Of a DNA stretch of 9,924 nucleotides, positions 1 through 6,202 are shown piece after piece. The position numbers and the translations under genes are program-made. This DNA is from Candidatus Aerophobota bacterium (GTDB lineage Bacteria > Aerophobota > Aerophobia > Aerophobales > JAGGXI01), in the NCBI GenBank assembly GCA_021163155.1, contig JAGGXI010000032.1:1-9924 (forward strand), given 5' to 3'. Numbering within the stretch: the first letter of the stretch is position 1; each line of letters opens with the position of its first letter. Below the pieces are notes generated by a model, which was given only the letters and a program-made list of their open reading frames with translations, made no database searches and was not told the DNA's origin.

Positions 1-260
1 TTAATAAAGTTGGCCCTGGCGGCATCTTCTTAGGTGAAAAACATACATTAAAGCATTTCAGAGAAAGATGGATGCCAAGACTCAGTGATATATACAGCTT
101 CGAGACATGGGAGAAAAATGGATCTAAGCCCATTGATAAAGTGGCTAAAGAAAAAGTTAGAGAAATATTAGCTACTCACAAACCTGAGCCTATTCCTGAA
201 GATGTAGAAAAGGAGATATCTCAGATTTTGAAGAGAGCTGAAGCAGAGTTATTAAAATGA
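1..260 (+). CDS. MttB-superfamily methyltransferase, C-terminal fragment (5' end outside window)
   Basis: The frame is open from base 3 to the stop at 258-260; only about 85 residues are in the window. They read NKVGPGGIFLGEKHTLKHF, followed by a Trp-rich stretch, FETWEKNGSKP and an ILATHKPEPIP segment. This order (GPGG-FL-EHT-H, then W-x-x-x-G, then iLaxhxPxPl) is the usual C-terminus of trimethylamine methyltransferase MttB and its non-pyrrolysine relatives, which move a methyl group from a quaternary or tertiary amine (glycine betaine, proline betaine, carnitine and similar) to a corrinoid protein. The internal ATG at 72 is not the start, since the homologous frame runs on upstream. Whether it is a pyrrolysine (TAG-containing) MttB or an MtgB-like one cannot be told, because that site lies upstream. 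It sits 40 bases before the dehydrogenase gene and is probably cotranscribed. Confidence 0.85.
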   Translation, partial: NKVGPGGIFLGEKHTLKHFRERWMPRLSDIYSFETWEKNGSKPIDKVAKEKVREILATHKPEPIPEDVEKEISQILKRAEAELLK

Positions 261-300
261 ATCAAAGTCAAGATAAAATTTTAATAAAAAGGAGAATAAT

Positions 301-1527
301 ATGAAGAAGAAAGTATTAGTAATAGGGGCTGGGGCTCAAGGAACTGTAATAAGTTGGGTACTTACAAGAGCTGATGATGTTTCAGAGGTAGTCTTGGGTG
401 ACAGGGACCTAAAAAGGCTGAATGAGGTTGTAGAAACAAACAAGAGCAAGAAACTAAAAATAGAAAAATTGGATGCCAGTGATGTTAATGGAATGGTAAA
501 ACTTATGAAAGATGGGAAATTTAACTTAGTGGTAAATGCTACCTTATCTGTTTTTAATAACCAAATAATGGAGGCCTGTTATGAAGCAAAAACAGATTAT
601 CAAGACATGGCAACTAATGAGCATTTTCCAGAAGGGGACAGAAATATTCCTGTAGAAGAATTAAAGTATGCTAAAAAATGGGAAGGAGCTTCTCTTAAGG
701 GACTAATCTTAGCAGGTTCTGATGCTGGCACTACAAATGTTATGGCTAAGGAGGCTGCAGACGAGTTAGATGAAGTAGACAGTATAAAGATAAAGGATTA
801 TGCTATAACTGAATCTGAAAAACCGATAGTTTTATGGCAGCCGCAAACTTACCTGGAAGACCTCAGCTCTCCTGCTGTGATATGGGATAATGGCTACAAA
901 GAAATGCCTCCTTTTAGTGGAGAGGAAGAATATGATTTTCCTCTTCCTATAGGTGCTAAAGGAAAGGTGTATTACCATAGTCATGAAGAACCATTAGTAA
1001 TCCCAAAGTTCATTGGGAAGCCGGTAAAATATGTAGATTTTAAGATGGGTGAACCTATGACTATGTTGTGGAAGTCTCTCGTGGATCTCAAGTTGATGAG
1101 TGAAGAGCCTGTTAAAATCGAAGGTAAGGAAATAGCTCCCCGGGATGTTTTCTTAAAGTTACTTCCTCCTACGCCCAGTGCTAAGCAATTAGTAGAGCTA
1201 GTAAAAAATAAGGAGTTTACGAGCAGACTGATACTTACAGTGGATGTTGATGGTAAAAAGGCTGGTAAAGACTTGCATTATCAATTGTGGACAGAAGGTC
1301 CCAATTCCGTAGCAGCCTGCGAAAGAATTCCCGGAGCCAGTGATGTATCCTATGCTACAGCAGTTTCAGGAGCTATATTTGCACTAATGATGTTAAGAGA
1401 ACAGGTGAATCATAAGGGAGTGTTCCCTCCAGAAGTATTTAATAAAGAAGAAAGAGATATATACTATAAGGGTATGGGAGAATGGGATATAAAAATACAT
1501 AAAAAGGTAGGAGAAGTAATAAATTAA
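301..1527 (+). CDS. Saccharopine/lysine dehydrogenase-like NAD(P)-dependent oxidoreductase
   Basis: 408 residues, starting at an ATG with an AAGGAG ribosome binding site at 289-294. The N-terminus has a Rossmann nucleotide-binding fold: a beta strand, then G9-A-G-A-Q-G14 (GxGxxG), with a probable acidic strand end at LGDRD near residue 35. NLVVNATLSVFNN and YQDMATNEH follow the saccharopine dehydrogenase NADP-binding domain pattern, and AGSDAGTTNVMAKEAADEL (about 138-156) corresponds to the start of the C-terminal substrate domain. Family members include saccharopine reductase Lys9, L-lysine dehydrogenase and carboxynorspermidine dehydrogenase; all act on an amino-acid amine or a secondary amine. 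The length fits the bacterial Lys9-like/lysine dehydrogenase group (about 380-410). The exact substrate cannot be read from the sequence. Its place between MttB and a peptide importer suggests catabolism of an amino-acid derivative rather than lysine biosynthesis. The gene is intact and cytoplasmic. Confidence 0.85.
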   Translation: MKKKVLVIGAGAQGTVISWVLTRADDVSEVVLGDRDLKRLNEVVETNKSKKLKIEKLDASDVNGMVKLMKDGKFNLVVNATLSVFNNQIMEACYEAKTDYQDMATNEHFPEGDRNIPVEELKYAKKWEGASLKGLILAGSDAGTTNVMAKEAADELDEVDSIKIKDYAITESEKPIVLWQPQTYLEDLSSPAVIWDNGYKEMPPFSGEEEYDFPLPIGAKGKVYYHSHEEPLVIPKFIGKPVKYVDFKMGEPMTMLWKSLVDLKLMSEEPVKIEGKEIAPRDVFLKLLPPTPSAKQLVELVKNKEFTSRLILTVDVDGKKAGKDLHYQLWTEGPNSVAACERIPGASDVSYATAVSGAIFALMMLREQVNHKGVFPPEVFNKEERDIYYKGMGEWDIKIHKKVGEVIN

Positions 1528-1588
1528 AAGAATAGCTTGAAGATATAGGTGTAAACACTATCATAAAAGTGTTAGATCACGATACTTT

Positions 1589-1596
1589 CTATCTAT
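1589..1596. repeat. 4-bp tandem duplication (CTAT x2), frameshift lesion 1 in the binding-protein remnant
   Basis: CTATCTAT lies exactly where the coding frame of the remnant changes from …HDTFY to EFIYTP…. Dropping one copy restores TTC TAT GAG TTT, reading F-Y-E-F. The 4-bp gain equals a +1 shift. Confidence 0.75.
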
Positions 1597-1759
1597 GAGT
1601 TTATTTATACTCCAACAGAGGAGAAATATGAGATTGCCTTTGGCGAGGAGGAACCTGGCTCCCATACCAACTGGATATGGGAGTTTGCCCGCAGTTACGA
1701 AGCTGGAGGAGAAGGATGGAATACAGCTTATTATAATAATCCTGAGTTTGATAGAATTC

Positions 1760-1773
1760 TTGGTAATTGGTAA
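1760..1773. repeat. 7-bp tandem duplication (TTGGTAA x2), frameshift lesion 2 in the binding-protein remnant
   Basis: Two perfect adjacent TTGGTAA copies at 1760-1766 and 1767-1773. As they stand, frame 2 of the remnant ends at a TAA (1771-1773). Dropping one copy gives ATT CTT GGT AAA ATG ATT, reading I-L-G-K-M-I, and runs straight into the C-terminal piece. The 7-bp gain equals a +1 shift. Confidence 0.8.
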
Positions 1774-2086
1774 AATGATTCCCGAGACAAAGCGAAAGAA
1801 AGACTTATACCGAATGCAAAAGATTTTAGCTGAGGATTTACCAGATGGATTTTTGATTAGACCAGATATAATAGATCCTGTAAGGGCTAATAAACTTGAA
1901 GGTTATGTAGCAACAATGGGCGGAGTCTCTACATGGATTAACCCATGGACTTATTTCAAGGTACATTTGAAGAAATAAACGAGTGTTATGAAACGAAAAT
2001 TACATTAAAAAAGTATTGTCTCCCTGTAATAGCTGTGGGGGAGGTAGTTATTGTAATGATAAGGGGAGATTAACGGAGAGTATAAA

Positions 2087-3070
2087 ATGGGTTTAAAGGG
2101 ATTTGCGATTAAGAAAATAATAGCAGCTATTATCACCATTTTCGCTATTGTAGGCGTAAACTTTGTAATTTTTCGTATGGCACCCGGTGATCCAGTGCGT
2201 ATGATGTTTAGAGATCCCAGGATAAGTGGTGAGCAGATGCAGTTGATAAGGGAGAAATTTGGCTTGGATAAACCGTTGTGGGGTCAGTTTATTTCCTACC
2301 TCAAGGAATTATCCCACGGAAACTTAGGCTTATCATTTTGGCAAAAAAGACCTGTGCTCGATGTAATTACTGACAGAATACCTCAAACATTATTGTTGGT
2401 GCTAACTGCTCTTACTATAGCCATGTTTTTAGGCACAATTTTTGGGGCACTTGCTGGATGGAAGAGAGGGACAAGAGTTGATTCATTCATACTTTCTCTT
2501 TCATTAACAATGTATTCAATTCCAGCATTCTCTTTAGGAATAATTCTTCTTCTAATTTTTGCTTACATCCTTTCAATCTTTCCTTTAAGCGGAATGACCA
2601 CACCTGCATCAGGACTAACCGGGCTTGGATATTGGAAGGATGTCTTATGGCATATGTGTCTTCCAGCATTTTCAATAATAATGTGGTATATCGGAGAATA
2701 TGTTTTACTAACGCGAGGCTCAATGTTAGATACTTTAAGGAAAGATTATATACTTACAGCAAGGGCAAAAGGACTAAAAGAGTCTACTATTCTAATAAAG
2801 CATGCCTTAAGAAACGCTTTATTGCCTGTTATTACAGTTACGGGGGTAAATATAGGGTTTGCAGTGGCTGGGGTAATTGAAGTTGAAACGGTATTTTCAT
2901 GGCCTGGTATAGGTAGATTAGTGTATGATGCTGTAATGAAACGTGATTATCCTCTTCTTCAGGGCGTATTTCTTGTTTTTGCTATTTCAATTGTGTTAGC
3001 TAATTTGGTTATTGACCTAATATACGGCTATATAGACCCAAGAATAAAAGTAGGGGGAGAGAAAAAATGA
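2087..3070 (+). CDS. dppB: Oligopeptide/dipeptide ABC importer permease, DppB type
   Basis: 327 residues, the normal length for DppB/OppB/GsiC. The N-terminal membrane segment (KKIIAAIITIFAIVGVNFVIF, about 9-30) is followed by the RMAPGDP motif and the conserved external stretch with LGLDKPLWGQF-type sequence (FGLDKPLWGQFISYL, about 58-72). Five further hydrophobic segments follow. The cytoplasmic EAA loop that docks on the ATPase is at about 220-250 (DYILTARAKGLKES…HALRNALLP). GGAGAG eight or so bases before the ATG supports this start. It is the first intact gene of the importer operon and overlaps the next gene by four bases (ATGA, 3067-3070), so the two permeases are translationally coupled and form a heterodimer. 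The substrate class (peptide, nickel or other) cannot be decided from the permease; the 108 bases upstream show no clear promoter. Confidence 0.93.
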   Translation: MGLKGFAIKKIIAAIITIFAIVGVNFVIFRMAPGDPVRMMFRDPRISGEQMQLIREKFGLDKPLWGQFISYLKELSHGNLGLSFWQKRPVLDVITDRIPQTLLLVLTALTIAMFLGTIFGALAGWKRGTRVDSFILSLSLTMYSIPAFSLGIILLLIFAYILSIFPLSGMTTPASGLTGLGYWKDVLWHMCLPAFSIIMWYIGEYVLLTRGSMLDTLRKDYILTARAKGLKESTILIKHALRNALLPVITVTGVNIGFAVAGVIEVETVFSWPGIGRLVYDAVMKRDYPLLQGVFLVFAISIVLANLVIDLIYGYIDPRIKVGGEKK

Positions 3071-3954
3071 CTATCTCTCCTCGATTCCTTAGAAGGTTAA
3101 AAAAACTAAGAGAATTCTTCTCTCTACTTGTGAGAAATAGGATGGGGCTGGTTGGACTGGCGATAATTATACTTTTTTTAATCCTGGCAATATTTGCTCC
3201 ATTTCTACGGACCGTAAATCCAACTAAAGTGGGAACAAGTAAAAATATATTGCTTTCTCCTTCTCCTCAATTTTGGCTTGGAACTGACGATTTAGCAAAA
3301 GATGTATGGAGCCAAATAGTATACGGCTCAAGGATTTCATTGGCTATTGGGTTCCTTGCAGCAATTATAACAGTATTTACTGGCTCCCTAATAGGCTTAA
3401 TAGCAGGCTTTTATGGAGGGAAAATTGGAGAAATACTTATGAGAATAGTAGATTTCTTTATGATGCTTCCAATGCTACCGTTAATGATAGTTTTGGCAGC
3501 AGTGTTAGGCCCAAGCATATGGAATATAATTTTCGTAGTAAGTATTGTAAGTTGGCCTACAACTGCCAGAGTAATTAGGTCTCAAGTGCTATCTCTTAAA
3601 GAAAGGACATTTATTGAAGCATCAAGATGTATCGGAGCAAGTGACTTCTTGTTAATGTTTAATGAAATATTACCCAATGTAGTGCCTATAATGTTTGCGG
3701 AGTCTGTTTTAATGGTTACAGAGGCAATCTATGCAGAAGCAGTTTTAAGCTTTCTTGGATTAGGTGACCCTACAGCTATAAGCTGGGGGATGATGCTTCA
3801 CTTTGCCTTTGAGTCAGGTACTATGGGTAAGGCTTTTTGGTGGGTGCTACCTCCTATCGCCTGTATTGTTATTTTGATAATTGGTTTTACTTTTTTAGGA
3901 ACTGCTATAACCGACATATTAGAGCCGGGATATAAAGAAGCACATGGTTTCTGA
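3067..3954 (+). CDS. dppC: Oligopeptide/dipeptide ABC importer permease, DppC type
   Basis: 295 residues. It shows the DppC/OppC N-terminal signature: a basic cytoplasmic leader (residues 1-20), then NRMGLVGLAIIILFLILAIF as the first membrane segment, FAPFL, and the periplasmic LSPSPQFWLGTDDLAKDVWS motif (consensus 'P s  H.lGTD.lGRDv.s'). The usual GRD is AKD here, a mild deviation. YGSRISLAIG follows. The EAA loop for ATPase contact is around 180-205 (TFIEASRCIGASDFLLMFNE). Six membrane segments are expected. The C-terminus ends in DILEPGYKEAHGF where the family usually has D-x-LDPRLR. It partners the upstream DppB protein, whose gene it overlaps by four bases; 60 bases separate it from the first ATPase gene. 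Confidence 0.93.
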   Translation: MTISPRFLRRLKKLREFFSLLVRNRMGLVGLAIIILFLILAIFAPFLRTVNPTKVGTSKNILLSPSPQFWLGTDDLAKDVWSQIVYGSRISLAIGFLAAIITVFTGSLIGLIAGFYGGKIGEILMRIVDFFMMLPMLPLMIVLAAVLGPSIWNIIFVVSIVSWPTTARVIRSQVLSLKERTFIEASRCIGASDFLLMFNEILPNVVPIMFAESVLMVTEAIYAEAVLSFLGLGDPTAISWGMMLHFAFESGTMGKAFWWVLPPIACIVILIIGFTFLGTAITDILEPGYKEAHGF

Positions 3955-4014
3955 TCATCAAAACAAGTTTTATTATTCATTAGTACAAAATCTGGTGCAA
4001 AATGAGGTTAGTAA

Positions 4015-4962
4015 ATGGCTTTACTTGAAGTTAAAAATCTAAAGGTATATTATTTTACTCGAAAAGGTACAGCAAAAGCTGTGGATGGGGTTAACTTTAG
4101 TATAGACAAGAATGAAACATTAGGACTAATAGGAGAATCAGGGTGTGGCAAGACGACTACAGCATTATCTCTTATGAGATTCGTTACACCCCCAGGACGT
4201 ATAGTTAAAGGTAAAATAGTTTTTGATGGACGTGATATTATCTCAATGAGCAATGAAGAGATAAGACTTTTAAGGGGAAAGGAAATATCGATTGTCTTTC
4301 AAGCAGCTCAAAACGCTCTTAATCCTGTAATGACTATTGAAAAACAGATAAGCGAGGGGATTTTAGAGCATGAAAGTATAACAGAAGACGAAGCTCTGGA
4401 AAGAGCTAAAAATCAGTTGAACTTGGTGGGAATAGGCGATGAAAGAAGTAAGAGCTATCCGCACGAACTTAGTGGAGGGATGAAACAGAGGGTAATGATT
4501 GCCATGGCTACTGTTTGTAATCCAAAACTATTAATTTTAGACGAACCAGTAACTGGCCTTGACGTAATAGTGCAAAGGCAAATATTGAGTCTTATAAACG
4601 ACTTAAGAGCGAAACTGCACCTAACAATAGTTATCATAGCCCATGATCTTTCTGTTATAGCTGAGACTTGCGATAAGATTGCTGTTATGTATGCTGGGAA
4701 GATTGTAGAGCAAGCGAGCGCAGTTTCTTTATATAAAAATCCAATGCACCCTTATAGCCAAGCGCTTATAAAGGCTTATCCTAGCATAAAGGGGGAGAAA
4801 AAAAAGTTAAAGAGTATCCCTGGTGCTCCTCCGAGGCTTGTGAATCCTCCTCCCGGTTGTAAGTTTCATCCACGTTGTTCATACGCTGCAGATATTTGTC
4901 GCAAAAAAGAACCTATAATAAGGGAAAAAGAAGGGCATCTTGTGGCATGCCATTTAAATTAA
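4015..4962 (+). CDS. dppD: Oligopeptide/dipeptide ABC importer ATPase, DppD type
   Basis: 315 residues with a complete ABC ATPase set: Walker A GESGCGKT (40-47), Q-loop region IVFQAAQNALNPVM (about 94-107), signature LSGGMKQRV from 152, Walker B LLILDEP with D176-E177, D-loop, and the H-loop histidine at 210 (IIAHDLSV). The C-terminal oligopeptide-transporter domain carries four cysteines, C282-x5-C288-x6-C295 and C312. The structure of a thermophile DppD (Caldanaerobacter subterraneus) shows a [4Fe-4S] cluster held by cysteines in this tail, so a cluster is plausible here. The ATG is preceded by GAGGT. Cytoplasmic; pairs with the DppF-type protein encoded 13 bases downstream to power the two permeases. 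Confidence 0.95.
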   Translation: MALLEVKNLKVYYFTRKGTAKAVDGVNFSIDKNETLGLIGESGCGKTTTALSLMRFVTPPGRIVKGKIVFDGRDIISMSNEEIRLLRGKEISIVFQAAQNALNPVMTIEKQISEGILEHESITEDEALERAKNQLNLVGIGDERSKSYPHELSGGMKQRVMIAMATVCNPKLLILDEPVTGLDVIVQRQILSLINDLRAKLHLTIVIIAHDLSVIAETCDKIAVMYAGKIVEQASAVSLYKNPMHPYSQALIKAYPSIKGEKKKLKSIPGAPPRLVNPPPGCKFHPRCSYAADICRKKEPIIREKEGHLVACHLN

Positions 4963-4975
4963 GTAGGTTTAATTT

Positions 4976-5998
4976 ATGAAAGAAAAAAATAATAATGAGG
5001 TATTAAGGGTAGAGAACCTGAAGAAATATTTTCCCGTAGGAAAGAGTTTATTTGCATCTATTTTTTCAGGGAAAGAAGAATATGTTCGTGCAGTTGATGA
5101 TGTAAGTTTCAGTGTGAAGGAGGGTGAAATCTTAGGGTTTGTTGGGGAAAGTGGTTGTGGGAAAACTACTATGGGCAGAACAATACTTAGATTAGTTGAA
5201 CCTACCAGTGGTAAGATATATTATAAAGGAACAGAAGTGATTTCTCTTAGTAAAAAAAGATTGAAGAGCCTGCGACGCAGAATGCAAATGATATTTCAAG
5301 ACCCTTATGGGTCTCTTAACCCAAGGAGAACAGTTGCTGAGACTTTAAGGCAAACAATCAAAATTCATAAGCTGGTTAATAGTAAAGCTGAGGAAGAAAC
5401 ACTGATAAAGAAAACACTTGAAGAGGTAGAATTAAAGCCAGTTGGCGAGTTTTGGGATAAGTATCCCGGTTTTCTTAGTGGTGGCCAGCTTCAAAGAGTT
5501 AGCGCTGGTAGAGTGTTGATTCTTCAGCCAAAGTTTATAGTTGCAGATGAGCCTGTTTCAATGTTAGATGTTTCCGTAAGGGTAGGTGTTTTAGATTTAC
5601 TCCTGAGAATGAGGAATAAATTTGGCATCTCATTTATTTATATAACCCACGACTTAGCGACGGCAAGATATGTCTGTGACAGGATTGCGATTATGTACCT
5701 CGGGAAGATTGTAGAAATTGCTCAAACAGAAGATATCATCAATAAACCATTGCATCCTTACACTCAAGCTTTAATCTCTGCTGTGCCAGTGCCCGACCCA
5801 ACAGTAAAAATTCATGATCTTCCAATTAAAGGCTATTTGTCGTTAACCTCGGATTTGGTTTCTTCTAGCTGCAGATTCTACCCTCGATGTCCATATGCTA
5901 CGAAGAAGTGTCATGAAGAGGAGCCTCCGCTTGTTCAAGGGGAGCGTGATCACTACGTTGCTTGCATAAACTACAGAAAAAGTAAAAGTGTTTATTAA
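4976..5998 (+). CDS. dppF: Oligopeptide/dipeptide ABC importer ATPase, DppF type
   Basis: 340 residues. Walker A GESGCGKT starts at 57, Q-loop [15 protein letters not shown] lies near 103-117, the signature LSGGQLQRV starts at 167, Walker B has D191-E192 ([11 protein letters not shown]), and the H-loop is in [11 protein letters not shown]. An insertion after the first strand ([17 protein letters not shown]) is typical of DppF/OppF as opposed to DppD. The C-terminal tail again has the four-cysteine pattern C299-x5-C305-x6-C312 plus C330, so both ATPases may hold an iron-sulfur cluster. The signature is followed by [11 protein letters not shown], where most homologues have IAIARAL; this is a small deviation and the catalytic residues are all kept. 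The ribosome binding site is weak (AGGT), consistent with translational coupling from the gene 13 bases upstream. A second in-frame stop follows the first. Confidence 0.94.
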   Translation: MKEKNNNEVLRVENLKKYFPVGKSLFASIFSGKEEYVRAVDDVSFSVKEGEILGFVGESGCGKTTMGRTILRLVEPTSGKIYYKGTEVISLSKKRLKSLRRRMQMIFQDPYGSLNPRRTVAETLRQTIKIHKLVNSKAEEETLIKKTLEEVELKPVGEFWDKYPGFLSGGQLQRVSAGRVLILQPKFIVADEPVSMLDVSVRVGVLDLLLRMRNKFGISFIYITHDLATARYVCDRIAIMYLGKIVEIAQTEDIINKPLHPYTQALISAVPVPDPTVKIHDLPIKGYLSLTSDLVSSSCRFYPRCPYATKKCHEEEPPLVQGERDHYVACINYRKSKSVY

Positions 5999-6001
5999 TA
6001 A

Positions 6002-6168
6002 AGGTTAAAACATCCAATTCTAAATGGATATTATGGTGTTGTTCTTCCAGGAATAATAGAGAACTGGAGGCACGATCCTTTTAAGGGAGGGATAGAAGAG
6101 GAGGAAGCAAGTAGATTTCACTAAAATTCTTAATAATAAAGAGTTTAAGAGAAAAATTACTAAGATAT
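6002..6168 (+). pseudogene. Unrecognised coding remnant between dppF and the M20 gene
   Basis: After the tandem stops of dppF, one frame (6002-6121) reads like real protein: KHPILNGYYGVVLPGIIENW, then RHDPFKGGIEEEEASRF. It stops at 6122, but the +1 frame from 6120 continues plausibly with TKILNNKEFKRKITKIF. No start codon and no ribosome binding site belong to it, and the head is missing. The composition (Gly/Pro turn, acidic helix, Lys-rich C-terminal helix) looks like the C-terminal 50-60 residues of a cytoplasmic enzyme that has been deleted. I do not recognise the family. It could instead be chance open frame, since it is short; the protein-like residue use and the presence of another remnant nearby favour decay. 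The rest of 6169-6190 holds nothing I can name. Confidence 0.4.
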
Positions 6169-6190
6169 TTTTAACACTACTTATTATACA

Positions 6191-6197
6191 AGGAGGG
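6191..6197 (+). promoter_or_regulatory. Strong Shine-Dalgarno that fixes the M20 start at ATA
   Basis: AGGAGGG at 6191-6197 is the best ribosome binding site in the window. Six to seven bases after AGGAGG lies ATA (6203-6205), in the frame of the M20 gene. There is no ATG, GTG or TTG in that frame before 6380, and the in-frame stop closest upstream is TAA near 6161. Confidence 0.75.
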
Positions 6198-6202
6198 AAA
6201 AT

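Larger units (their letters stand above)
1536..1978 (+). pseudogene. Remnant of a family 5 (oligopeptide/dipeptide) extracellular solute-binding protein
   Basis: Three consecutive pieces in three frames read as one C-terminal third of an SBP_bac_5 protein. Piece 1 (1536-1592, frame of 1539) gives LEDIGVNTIIKVLDHDTFY. Piece 2 (from 1597) gives EFIYTPTEEKYEIAFG, later YYNNPEFDRIL. Piece 3 (to 1978) gives KRKKDLYRMQKILAEDLP and STWINPWTYFKVHLKK, the usual end of these proteins. Removing one copy of a 4-bp tandem repeat (CTAT, 1589-1596) and one copy of a 7-bp tandem repeat (TTGGTAA, 1760-1773) joins all three in frame (…DTFYEFIYTP…FDRILGKMIPET…). The N-terminal ~350-400 residues and signal peptide are missing; the fragment begins only 8 bases after the dehydrogenase stop, so a deletion joined them. 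An ORF starting at the ATG at 1595 is an artefact of the frameshifts. The intact ancestor probably served the importer encoded just downstream. Confidence 0.88.

Noticed and set aside
1-260. Pyrrolysine (amber) codon in the MttB gene
   Set aside because: No in-frame TAG in the visible part; the pyrrolysine position lies upstream of the window.
1595-1978. 127-residue ORF as a genuine small protein
   Set aside because: Only its C-terminal half resembles a known family; the first half is out-of-frame reading of the binding-protein remnant created by tandem duplications.
2028-2054. CTCCC…GGGAG inverted repeat as a terminator before dppB
   Set aside because: Stem of only five pairs with a long loop and no T-run after it.
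2487-2880. Antisense (2487-2723) and alternate-frame (2632-2880) ORFs within dppB
   Set aside because: They are shadows of a complete, well-conserved permease gene, with no ribosome binding site and no protein-like features.
3306-3980. Alternate-frame and antisense ORFs over dppC
   Set aside because: Overlap fully with conserved coding sequence; low-complexity, unmatched translations.
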